A stretch of 7,956 nucleotides of DNA from Limisphaerales bacterium (lineage in GTDB: Bacteria; Verrucomicrobiota; Verrucomicrobiae; Limisphaerales; UBA11358), in assembly GCA_003152145.1 (NCBI GenBank), contig PLZL01000419.1:5467-13422 (forward strand), read 5' to 3'. This document shows, piece by piece, positions 1-6,140 of the stretch (position 1 is its first letter; the number at the start of each line of letters is the position of its first letter). The position numbers and the translations under genes were made by a program. Below the pieces are notes generated by a model. The model saw only the letters and a list, made by a program, of their open reading frames with translations, was not told where the DNA came from and did no database searches.

Positions 1-564
1 GGCAGCGCCGAAAAATACACCCACGCCCTGAACCTGTTTCGCAAGGAACAAAAAACTTATTTTGCGCTGGCCGAAAAAATTACCGCCGCCGTCACCGCTT
101 ATCTTGAAACGCAAATCGAAGCGGGCGTGGATGCCATTCAGATTTTCGACAGTCACGGCGGGCTGCTCGCACCGGCGGAATTTCAGGAAGCGTCCGGTCG
201 CTGGATGCGGGAAATCATTTCCCGGTTGGGCGGACGGGTGCCGGTCATCGTTTTTTCGCTCGGAACGCATGGCAACTGGGACGACCTGCTGGCCACCGGC
301 GCCAGCGTGCTGGGCATTGACTGGCGGTTTCCGCTGGCCGACGCGCGCCGCTTGCTGCCCGCCAGTGTCGGACTCCAGGGAAACCTCGCGCCCGCGCTTT
401 TGAGCGATGACACGCCTGAAAACGTCGCCGCCGAAACGTCCCGTCTTCTGGAGGAAATGCGCGAACGGAAGGGTTATATTTTCAACCTCGGCCACGGCGT
501 GCCGCCCAATGCGAAATTGGAAAACATCGCCGCGCTGGTCGGGACGGTGAAAAATTTCAAATGA
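1..564 (+). CDS. hemE: Uroporphyrinogen decarboxylase, C-terminal part (5' end outside window)
   Basis: The frame is open from base 1 and gives 187 residues plus TGA. Family members run about 340-350 residues, so roughly the first 150-160 lie upstream. The enzyme is cytosolic and removes the four acetate carboxylates of uroporphyrinogen III to give coproporphyrinogen III. The C-terminal half of the TIM barrel is recognisable in order: QIFDSHGG (usual form near FDSW-G), the GIDWR segment, LQGNLAP and the near-C-terminal IFNLGHGVPP, whose His is conserved in the family. The usual QGNLDP reads QGNLAP here. The stop overlaps the hemN start as ATGA at 561-564, which implies translational coupling. 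The identity is firm. The catalytic N-terminal half cannot be judged because it is not in the window. Confidence 0.96.
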   Translation, partial: GSAEKYTHALNLFRKEQKTYFALAEKITAAVTAYLETQIEAGVDAIQIFDSHGGLLAPAEFQEASGRWMREIISRLGGRVPVIVFSLGTHGNWDDLLATGASVLGIDWRFPLADARRLLPASVGLQGNLAPALLSDDTPENVAAETSRLLEEMRERKGYIFNLGHGVPPNAKLENIAALVGTVKNFK

Positions 565-1937
565 GCGCCTTGAACGTCAATTTGGATTTGGTGAAAAAAT
601 ACAACGTTGCCGGGCCGCGTTACACCAGCTATCCGCCCGCAACCAAATTCACCGATGCGATTTCGTGGGAGCAGCTTTCGGCGAAAATCGAGGAGAACAA
701 CCGCACGCCGCGCGACCTCTCGGTTTATTTTCACATCCCGTTCTGCGAAACACTCTGCTGGTTTTGCGGCTGCACCACCGTCATCACGCTCAACCACGAC
801 AAAGGCATGGCCTACGTCGAGGCGCTGGGCCGCGAAGTGGCAAAGATGGTGCCGAAGCTGAATCCACAAAGCAAAGCGGTTCAACTCCATTTCGGCGGCG
901 GTTCGCCGACGTTTCTGCGACCGGATGAAATCCGCCGACTCGGCGAAATCATCCACAAACACTTCACGTTTTCGCCGGACATCGAAGCCAGCGTGGAAGT
1001 TGACCCGCGCCGTCTGACGCGCGAGCACATGGTCGCATTGCGCGAAATCGGTTTCAACCGCGCTTCGATGGGCGTGCAGGATTTCAACCCGAAAGTGCAG
1101 GAGGCAATCCACCGCATCCAGCCGCGCGAGATGACGCAGCAGGCGATGGATTGGATGCGCGAACTTGGCTACGGCTCCATCAATCTCGACCTGATTTACG
1201 GCCTGCCGTTTCAGACGCCGGAGACTTTCAACGAAACGCTCGACACGGTTTTGCAGATGAAGCCCGACCGGCTCGCCGTGTTCAGCTACGCGCATGTGCC
1301 GTGGATCAAGCCGTCGCAGAAAATTTTGGAACAAAAAATCCTGCCGACGCCGGAATCCAAATTGGAAGTGCTCAAACTCGTCATCGAACGGCTCACGGCG
1401 GACGGCCAATACGTTTATATCGGCATGGACCACTTCGCGAAGCCGACCGACGAACTCGCCATCGCGCAGCGCGAGAAAAAGCTCCAGCGGAATTTTCAGG
1501 GTTACAGCACGCGCGCCGGCTCGGACATTTACGCGTTCGGCATGTCCGGTGTTTCGCAGGTGCCCGACGCCTACTGGCAGAACGAAAAGGAGCTGCCGAA
1601 ATGGCAGGCCGCCGTGGACGCGGGCAACGTGCCGCTGCACAAGGCGTATTTCGTGACCGACGAGGACAAGATCCGCCGCGAAACCATCATGCGGACGATG
1701 TGCGACTTGTCGCTGGACTTCGCCGCGATGAGCGCAAAACTCGGCATCAACTTCGAGCAGCACTTTGCCAAGGAACTGGCGTCACTCGCGCCGTTTGCCG
1801 CCGACGGCCTCGTGAAGCTCAAGCCCGGTGGTCTCGAAGTGACTGACGCTGGCCGGCTTTTCATCCGCAACATCGCGATGTGTTTCGACAACACGCTCGC
1901 GCCGGCGGGCGAACGGAGACATTCCAAAACGATTTAA
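561..1937 (+). CDS. hemN: Oxygen-independent coproporphyrinogen III oxidase (radical SAM)
   Basis: This 458-residue protein has the usual HemN length. It decarboxylates two propionates of coproporphyrinogen III to vinyl groups, giving protoporphyrinogen IX, using S-adenosylmethionine and a [4Fe-4S] cluster instead of O2. The cluster motif CX3CX2CXC is at C62, C66, C69 and C71, inside HIPFCETLCWFCGC. FGGGSP at 111-116 is the SAM-binding glycine motif. VEVDPR (145-150), NLDLIYGLP (208-216), HFAKPTDELA (291-300) and RNFQGYSTR (310-318) are HemN hallmarks and argue for a true HemN over the HemW-like heme chaperone. The ATG overlaps the hemE stop by 4 bp and no strong Shine-Dalgarno is visible, so translation is probably coupled to hemE. 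Confidence 0.97.
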   Translation: MSALNVNLDLVKKYNVAGPRYTSYPPATKFTDAISWEQLSAKIEENNRTPRDLSVYFHIPFCETLCWFCGCTTVITLNHDKGMAYVEALGREVAKMVPKLNPQSKAVQLHFGGGSPTFLRPDEIRRLGEIIHKHFTFSPDIEASVEVDPRRLTREHMVALREIGFNRASMGVQDFNPKVQEAIHRIQPREMTQQAMDWMRELGYGSINLDLIYGLPFQTPETFNETLDTVLQMKPDRLAVFSYAHVPWIKPSQKILEQKILPTPESKLEVLKLVIERLTADGQYVYIGMDHFAKPTDELAIAQREKKLQRNFQGYSTRAGSDIYAFGMSGVSQVPDAYWQNEKELPKWQAAVDAGNVPLHKAYFVTDEDKIRRETIMRTMCDLSLDFAAMSAKLGINFEQHFAKELASLAPFAADGLVKLKPGGLEVTDAGRLFIRNIAMCFDNTLAPAGERRHSKTI

Positions 1938-1950
1938 GAGAAACACAATT

Positions 1951-2544
1951 ATGCGATTCCATCTTGGCGGAATTCCAGAATCCAAGGATTTTGTTCCCGA
2001 CGAGACATGGAGGGCGTTGCGTGAGCCAAATCCTTGGCTGGCTCAGTTAATCGCATTGCCGCTAGGCGGTGTTTCATTTTTTATTTTTGGCGTGCTTTGG
2101 TTTTACTTGACTGATTTGGATAGGAATTTGTTGGAGTCAGATGTTTTTTTATTTTGGGGATTTGTGTCATTTATTCCACTGATCGTAGTGCATGAGTGGA
2201 TTCACGCTTTGATTCATCCACGGTGCGGAAAGTCTGATCTTTCCATTCTCGGATTTTGGCCGGCCAAACTGCTATTTTACGCGCATTATGATGGAGAACT
2301 GACGCGCAATCGTTTAATTGCCATTCTCGCGATGCCAACAGTTGTAATAACATTCATGCCTTTGGTGGTCGTAATTGCATCAAATTGTTCCTGTGGCTTA
2401 ATTGCATGGGTCTCGACATGGAACATTTTATTTGCTTGTGGTGATATGTTCGGAATCATCCTGCTACTTTTTCAAGTTCCGAGCTGTGCTATATGTCACA
2501 ACCAAGGTTGGAGAACGTATTGGAAGATTCCGAATCGTCAGTAA
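1951..2544 (+). CDS. DUF3267-type membrane protein with HEXXH motif (putative zincin metalloprotease)
   Basis: This 197-residue protein has about four hydrophobic segments (near residues 31-53, 68-88, 123-143 and 148-175). HEWIH at 81-85 (H81, E82, H85) sits at the end of the second segment, as in DUF3267 putative zinc peptidases. ACGDMF at 162-167 in the last segment supplies an acidic residue (D165) that could complete the metal site, as in site-2-protease-like families. Neither function nor substrate is known from the sequence. It lies 13 bp after hemN and 23 bp before hemG on the same strand. My hand count of 1981-2520 gives about 43% GC, against about 58% in three sampled hemN lines, and its codons are AT-rich, which suggests late acquisition. 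The Shine-Dalgarno is weak (AAGAG at 1936-1940). The family call is by motif and layout only. Confidence 0.72.
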   Translation: MRFHLGGIPESKDFVPDETWRALREPNPWLAQLIALPLGGVSFFIFGVLWFYLTDLDRNLLESDVFLFWGFVSFIPLIVVHEWIHALIHPRCGKSDLSILGFWPAKLLFYAHYDGELTRNRLIAILAMPTVVITFMPLVVVIASNCSCGLIAWVSTWNILFACGDMFGIILLLFQVPSCAICHNQGWRTYWKIPNRQ

Positions 2545-2567
2545 TCTCTTGCTGTTTTGCAAATTGC

Positions 2568-3986
2568 ATGAAATCCGTCGCAATCATCGGCGCTGGCATC
2601 ACAGGGTTGACCGCCGCGTTTTATCTGAAGCGCAAAGGCGTGCCGGTCACGGTTTATGAGGCAGGCGCGCGCGTCGGTGGCGTCATTCAATCCCTGCGGC
2701 AAAATGGTTTTCTCGCCGAGTGCGGGCCGAATACGATTCTCGAAACGTCGCCGAAGATCGCGCAACTCATCCGTGACGCGGGATTGGAATCACGCCGGCT
2801 GAACTCCGATCCAAAAGCCGAGGCGCGCTACGTCGTCCGCTACCGGCGGCCGATTGCGATGCCGTCGTCACAACTTGGAATCTTCACATCGGAATTGTTG
2901 AGCGCACGGGCAAAATTCGCATTGCTGCGCGAGCCGTTCGTCCCGCCGCGCCGTGACGGCAAAGAAGAAAGCATCGCGGAATTTGTTGTGCGCCGGTTGA
3001 ATCAGGAATTCCTCGACCAGATGATTGACGCGCTCGTGGCGGGAATTTACGCGGGCGACCCGCACAAACTTTCGGTGCAGCACGCGTTTCCAAAGCTCAA
3101 AGCGTTGGAGGATAAATACGGCTCAATGATCAAGGGCCAGATTTACGGCGCGCGCGACCGAAAAAAATCCGGCGAAGTGGCGAAGGACCGCGCGCCGAAG
3201 TTTTCCTTCGACGAAGGCTTGCAGGTTTTGCCGGACACGCTGGCGGCGCAGCTTGGAGACTGCTTGAAATTGAACACGGTCGTCACGAAGCTGACGCAGA
3301 CCGGCGACAATTGGCGAGTGAGCACAACAATTGGCGAAACGGAGTTTGGTGCGGTGATTTATTGCGGCACGGCGCACAAGCTGACGGGATTGGAAATTCG
3401 TAGGACGGGCTTCCAGCCGGTCTCAAATCTTTCCCAAGGAAATGGAGACAGGCGCGACGCCTGTCCTACGCTGTCGCCATTTTCCGAAATCCGTTATCCG
3501 CCGGTGGCGAGCGTGGTCTTGGGATTCCGCCGCGAGGATATCGCGCATTCGTGCCAGGGTTACGGCATGCTGATTCCGAAAATCGAAGGATTCAAAATTC
3601 TGGGCACGATTTTTTCGTCGGCGCTGTTTCCGAACCGTGCACCCGCCGGTCATGTTTTGCTCACCAGCTATGTCGGCGGCGAGCGGTATCCGGAACTGGC
3701 GTCATTGCCGCCGGAAAGACTCGTCGGGCTGGTCTGCGAGGATTTGCGCGTGCTGCTGGGCGTGAAGGGACAGCCGGTTTTCCAACACTGCACCCTTTAT
3801 CCGAAGGCGATTCCGCAATATAATCTCGGCTACGGTCGTTACCGTGAATTGATGAACGAAATCGAGGACAAAGCGCGCGGTTTGTTTTTTGCCGGACATT
3901 TCCGCGACGGCGTTTCGCTCGGCGACTCGATTGTGTCGGGGTGCAACATCGCGGAACGCGCCGGAGAGTTTTTGAGCGCTGCATGA
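2568..3986 (+). CDS. hemG: Protoporphyrinogen oxidase, FAD-dependent HemY type, with in-frame palindromic insert
   Basis: This 472-residue flavoprotein oxidises protoporphyrinogen IX to protoporphyrin IX with O2, normally at the inner membrane. The N-terminal Rossmann motif IIGAGITGL (6-14) and the following VYEAGARVGG (29-38) bind FAD. ECGPNTI (51-57), YAGDPHKLSV (161-170) and the C-terminal GLFFAGHFRDGVSLGDSIVSG (438-458) are typical of the family. ATG 2568 is chosen because it puts the FAD motif five residues from the N terminus. The upstream in-frame ATG at 2493 would add 25 residues unlike the family and overlap the preceding gene by 52 bp. Residues 278-301 are encoded by a 72-bp palindrome. 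The frame stays open through it and resumes in YPPVASVVLGFRRED. The product could instead act on coproporphyrinogen, but a HemN neighbour favours the protoporphyrin route. The TGA overlaps the hemH ATG. Confidence 0.95.
   Translation: MKSVAIIGAGITGLTAAFYLKRKGVPVTVYEAGARVGGVIQSLRQNGFLAECGPNTILETSPKIAQLIRDAGLESRRLNSDPKAEARYVVRYRRPIAMPSSQLGIFTSELLSARAKFALLREPFVPPRRDGKEESIAEFVVRRLNQEFLDQMIDALVAGIYAGDPHKLSVQHAFPKLKALEDKYGSMIKGQIYGARDRKKSGEVAKDRAPKFSFDEGLQVLPDTLAAQLGDCLKLNTVVTKLTQTGDNWRVSTTIGETEFGAVIYCGTAHKLTGLEIRRTGFQPVSNLSQGNGDRRDACPTLSPFSEIRYPPVASVVLGFRREDIAHSCQGYGMLIPKIEGFKILGTIFSSALFPNRAPAGHVLLTSYVGGERYPELASLPPERLVGLVCEDLRVLLGVKGQPVFQHCTLYPKAIPQYNLGYGRYRELMNEIEDKARGLFFAGHFRDGVSLGDSIVSGCNIAERAGEFLSAA
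3399..3470 (+). repeat. 72-bp imperfect palindrome (REP/RPE-like) inserted in frame in hemG
   Basis: The arms at 3399-3424 and 3445-3470 (26 bp each) are inverted copies with 21 of 26 positions matching. The 20-bp centre can pair further (TTTCC at 3430-3434 with GGAAA at 3438-3442). The element starts exactly at a hemG codon boundary and spans 24 codons, R278-T301. It translates to RRTGFQPVSNLSQ... and ...GDRRDACPT. The flanks (GLEI before, LSPFSEIRYPPVASV after) join into ordinary protoporphyrinogen-oxidase sequence. I see no target-site duplication. The peptide signature resembles dispersed repeats I recall from Verrucomicrobiota genomes. The palindrome and exact codon phase are read directly, while its repeat-family status is inference. 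Confidence 0.85.
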
Positions 3987-4984
3987 AAGGCGTTTTACTG
4001 GTCAACCTCGGTTCGCCGGACTCGCCGTCCGTTTCTGGCGTGCGGCGCTATTTGAACGAGTTTTTGATGGATGGCCGCGTGATTGACACGCCGTGGCCGT
4101 TGCGGCGGCTCATCGTCGGCATGATTCTCATCAACCGGCCAAAGGAATCCACCCACGCCTACGAAAAAATCTGGACGCCGGAAGGCTCGCCGCTCGTCGT
4201 CATCAGCCGCCATGTGCGGGAAAAATTGCAGGAGCGGGTCAGCCTGCCGGTCGAGCTGGCGATGCGGTATCAAAACCCGTCCATCGAAAGCGCGATTCGC
4301 AGTTTGGCGGAGCAGAAGGTTGATGAAACCCAGCTGATCCCGCTGTTCCCGCATTACGCGATGTCGAGCTATGAAACTGCCGTCGTGCGCGTGAAGGAAG
4401 TCGCGGCAAAACTCGCGCCGCAGATGCGAATTGCCGTTCAACCGCCGTATTTCGACGCGCCGGATTACATTGCGGCGCTGGTGGCGAGCGCGAAAGATTA
4501 TCTGGACGCCGGCTACGACCATTTGCTGTTCAGTTTCCACGGCTTGCCGGAACGGCATCTAAAAAAATCCGACAAGACGGGCAAACATTGTTTGACCGCG
4601 CCGAACTGTTGCGAGATCGCCAGCCTGGCGCACGCGACGTGTTACCGTGCGCAATGTTTCAAAACCGTCGCCGCGTTTGTGAAACTGGCGGGAGTGCCGG
4701 CGGGAAAATTCTCCGTTTCTTTCCAGTCGCGCCTCGGCAAAGACCCGTGGCTGAAACCTTACACCGATTTTGAACTGGCCGAACTTCCGAAACGCGGCGT
4801 CAAAAAGCTTTTGGTGGTCTGTCCGGCGTTCGTTTCGGATTGTCTGGAGACGCTGGAGGAAATTGGCATTCGCGGGCGCGAGACGTTTTTGCAGGCGGGC
4901 GGAAGGGAGTTCGCACAGATTCCGTGTTTGAACGGGCATCCGCTTTGGATTGCGGCGCTGGAAAAAATGGCGAAGGGGTTTTGA
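3983..4984 (+). CDS. hemH: Ferrochelatase
   Basis: This 333-residue protein has the usual bacterial length. It inserts Fe2+ into protoporphyrin IX to give protoheme. The N-terminal LLVNLGSPDSP (5-15), RYLNEFLMD (22-30) and YEKIWTPEGSPL (60-71) are family landmarks. FSFHGLPERH (183-192) carries the catalytic H186. FQSRLGKDPWLKPYTD (247-262) and VVCPAFVSDCLETLEEIG (278-295) follow, with E289 corresponding to the conserved metal-path glutamate. ATG 3983 overlaps the hemG stop (ATGA). An in-frame ATG at 3941 would extend into hemG and does not match the family. A cysteine-dense stretch (C203, C209, C210, C220, C225) replaces the common GDPY-x-x-QC region and might hold an iron-sulfur cluster. It is the last gene of the plus-strand cluster. 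Confidence 0.97.
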   Translation: MKGVLLVNLGSPDSPSVSGVRRYLNEFLMDGRVIDTPWPLRRLIVGMILINRPKESTHAYEKIWTPEGSPLVVISRHVREKLQERVSLPVELAMRYQNPSIESAIRSLAEQKVDETQLIPLFPHYAMSSYETAVVRVKEVAAKLAPQMRIAVQPPYFDAPDYIAALVASAKDYLDAGYDHLLFSFHGLPERHLKKSDKTGKHCLTAPNCCEIASLAHATCYRAQCFKTVAAFVKLAGVPAGKFSVSFQSRLGKDPWLKPYTDFELAELPKRGVKKLLVVCPAFVSDCLETLEEIGIRGRETFLQAGGREFAQIPCLNGHPLWIAALEKMAKGF

Positions 4985-5001
4985 ACCCAGCCGCCGGTTC
5001 A
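4982..5001. terminator. Small palindrome over the two convergent stop codons (possible bidirectional terminator)
   Basis: TGAACC at 4982-4987 and GGTTCA at 4996-5001 form a 6-bp stem with an 8-nt GC-rich loop. The arms contain the hemH TGA and, on the other strand, the TGA of the FHA gene. The short stem and the lack of a clear U-tract on either side make intrinsic termination doubtful. It is recorded because it is the only structure in the 14-bp convergent gap. Confidence 0.25.
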
Positions 5002-5613
5002 GCGTTGCGATTTCTGGCGGGTGGCGTGATAACCAAATTTGAGCTTGACCGTGTCGAACAGTCCGAGAAGGCCTTTTTTCTTTTTCCCCGGCTCCGCAAC
5101 TTGAATCGGCTCGCACTTGTGGCTGCACAACGTGCAAAGGAGCAGCGGCTGTCCGCCCTTGATGCGCATGATGTGGACGCAACTTCCGCACATCACCTCG
5201 CGGCAATAAGTGCATCTGTAGGTGGCCTGCTCCTGCGGGTGGCGCGGGCACAACATCGCGCCGCTTGCGAGCATCACCGGCGGCTTCGGGCGCGGACGCT
5301 CAAACTGCGGAATCGCGACGTGGGCATCGGTGTTTTCGACAAACAACTCCACGTTGCCCAGATGGACCATCTGGCCGGGCATCAGCCGCGCTTGCTTGAC
5401 CGGGTCGCCGTTGACAAACGTGCCGTTGGTGGAGTCGCAATCGTGGATGTAGACGCCGTTGTTCGTCAGCGACAGCTCGCAATGCAGGGATGAAACCGTG
5501 GGGTGATCAATGCAAAACTCGCAATCGGGATCGCGGCCAACGTGATTGACGCCGAGACGCAGTTCCAGCGTCCGGTTCTCCAAACCCGCTGTTTTGATCA
5601 GCAATCTGGCCAT
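4999..5613 (-). CDS. FHA-domain protein with C-terminal B-box-like zinc finger
   Basis: This 204-residue protein begins with a forkhead-associated domain (about 1-95). GR is at 26-27, SSLH at 41-44 and DSTNGTFVNG at 60-69, the pThr-binding signature. A proline-rich linker (about 103-113) leads to a cysteine/histidine cluster: C122, H125, C134, C137, C142, C145, C160, C163 and C167. The spacing resembles a B-box type zinc finger. A basic GKKKKGLLGLFD segment (176-187) follows, and no transmembrane span is obvious. It likely binds a phosphothreonine partner, but the partner is unknown and no Ser/Thr kinase is in view. ATG 5613 is chosen because MARLLI starts the FHA fold and GGAAGG (5628-5623) lies 9 nt upstream. 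A longer frame from 5727 would overlap the ferredoxin gene. Confidence 0.85.
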   Translation of the reverse strand: MARLLIKTAGLENRTLELRLGVNHVGRDPDCEFCIDHPTVSSLHCELSLTNNGVYIHDCDSTNGTFVNGDPVKQARLMPGQMVHLGNVELFVENTDAHVAIPQFERPRPKPPVMLASGAMLCPRHPQEQATYRCTYCREVMCGSCVHIMRIKGGQPLLLCTLCSHKCEPIQVAEPGKKKKGLLGLFDTVKLKFGYHATRQKSQR

Positions 5614-5622
5614 AAACTTCAA

Positions 5623-5628
5623 CCTTCC
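5623..5628 (-). promoter_or_regulatory. Ribosome binding site of the FHA gene
   Basis: GGAAGG on the minus strand stands 9 nt before ATG 5613. It supports this start over the longer in-frame option at 5727. It is one of the few convincing Shine-Dalgarno-like sequences in the window. Confidence 0.55.
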
Positions 5629-5639
5629 AAACTGTTTAG

Positions 5640-5667
5640 AATCTATACCCTGTCCGACCGATGTCGA
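5640..5667 (-). promoter_or_regulatory. Candidate sigma-70-like promoter for the FHA gene
   Basis: On the minus strand, TCGACA (5667-5662, five of six matches to TTGACA) is followed after 16 bp by TAGATT (5645-5640, four of six matches to TATAAT). An overlapping TATAGA starts at 5647. Transcription would begin near 5633, giving a leader of about 20 nt that includes the ribosome binding site. The 67-bp gap after the ferredoxin gene leaves room for it. It is a consensus match only, with no experimental support. Confidence 0.35.
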
Positions 5668-5680
5668 GGGGAAAATGGAT

Positions 5681-6061
5681 TCAGCCCGTCGGCGGCAATC
5701 GCCGCAGCGGGTTTCTGGCGAAGGCAAATTCCGCGACGGTTTTGCCGCCGATCAAATGTTCCTGAATGATGCGCTCCAGCACTTCCGGCATGCAGCCGTG
5801 ATACCAGACGCCTTCCGGATAAACGACCGCAATCGGCCCGCATGCACACACGCGCAGGCAGTTGGCCTTCGTCCGGTAGACCAGCGGCTCCGGCCCGGCG
5901 AGGTTCAGTTCCTTCAATCGCCGCTTCAAAAACTCCCACGACGCCAGCCCCTGCTTCTTCGTGCAGCACTTCGGCTCCGTCTGGTCGGCGCACAGAAAAA
6001 TGTGGCGGCGGAATTTTTGGAGGCCGAGTGTTTCCACGGCGGTTTGCAACTCCGTTTTCAT
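5681..6061 (-). CDS. Thioredoxin-like [2Fe-2S] ferredoxin
   Basis: This 126-residue protein is of the small thioredoxin-fold ferredoxin type. [14 protein letters not shown] (20-33) opens the domain. C24, C32 or C33, and the pair C68 and C72 in [11 protein letters not shown] (66-76) match the four-cysteine layout of the family. The segment [13 protein letters not shown] (78-90), with a following helix, is the typical C-terminal half. C74 and C90 are additional. It probably carries electrons in the cytosol, but the partner enzyme is unknown. It lies 67 bp upstream of the FHA gene and 79 bp after the transporter gene. Its ATG is the end of a GATTAN repeat array, and an AGGA (6073-6070) 8 nt before it could serve as ribosome binding site. 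The heme genes are close but on the opposite strand. Confidence 0.88.
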   Translation of the reverse strand: MKTELQTAVETLGLQKFRRHIFLCADQTEPKCCTKKQGLASWEFLKRRLKELNLAGPEPLVYRTKANCLRVCACGPIAVVYPEGVWYHGCMPEVLERIIQEHLIGGKTVAEFAFARNPLRRLPPTG

Positions 6062-6131
6062 AATCTTAATCCTGCTCTTAATCGTAATCGCTGGCGAGCC
6101 GGATTAAGATTATGATTACGATCAAGATTGG
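6060..6131. repeat. Inverted array of GATTAN hexamers between transporter and ferredoxin genes
   Basis: Five hexamers read on the minus strand (6089-6060): four are GATTAN and the middle one is GAGCAG. Five more read on the plus strand (6102-6131): GATTAA, GATTAT and GATTAC, then the variants GATCAA and GATTGG. The two 30-bp arms face outward around a 12-bp GC-rich centre (6090-6101), and an RNA of either strand could fold into a long imperfect hairpin. The last minus-strand hexamer includes the first two bases of the ferredoxin ATG. Terminator, attenuator and mobile-repeat roles are all open. Confidence 0.75.
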
Positions 6132-6140
6132 GAAACAGTT

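Noticed and set aside
474..1763. A 429-codon open frame on the minus strand opposite hemN
   Set aside because: It is a shadow of GC-rich hemN codons: Arg/His/Val-rich composition, no recognisable domain, and complete overlap with a secure gene.
561..1937. HemW (radical SAM heme chaperone) as an alternative identity for hemN
   Set aside because: The CX3CX2CXC motif, 458-residue length, RNFQGYSTR box and heme-operon context fit true HemN better.
2493..2567. An N-terminal extension of HemG from ATG 2493
   Set aside because: The extra 25 residues are cysteine- and serine-rich, unlike the family, and the stretch is partly inside the preceding gene. ATG 2568 places the FAD motif at the expected distance.
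3399..3470. The hemG insert as a sign of a pseudogene or frameshift
   Set aside because: The insert is exactly 24 codons with no stop, and conserved sequence resumes in the same frame, so the gene appears intact.
4840..5493. A 217-codon plus-strand frame running from hemH into the FHA gene
   Set aside because: It overlaps two well-supported genes and shows no protein family features.
6060..6131. The GATTAN arrays as a CRISPR or tRNA-like structure
   Set aside because: Units are only 6 bp with no spacers, and no cloverleaf or anticodon arm can be drawn.
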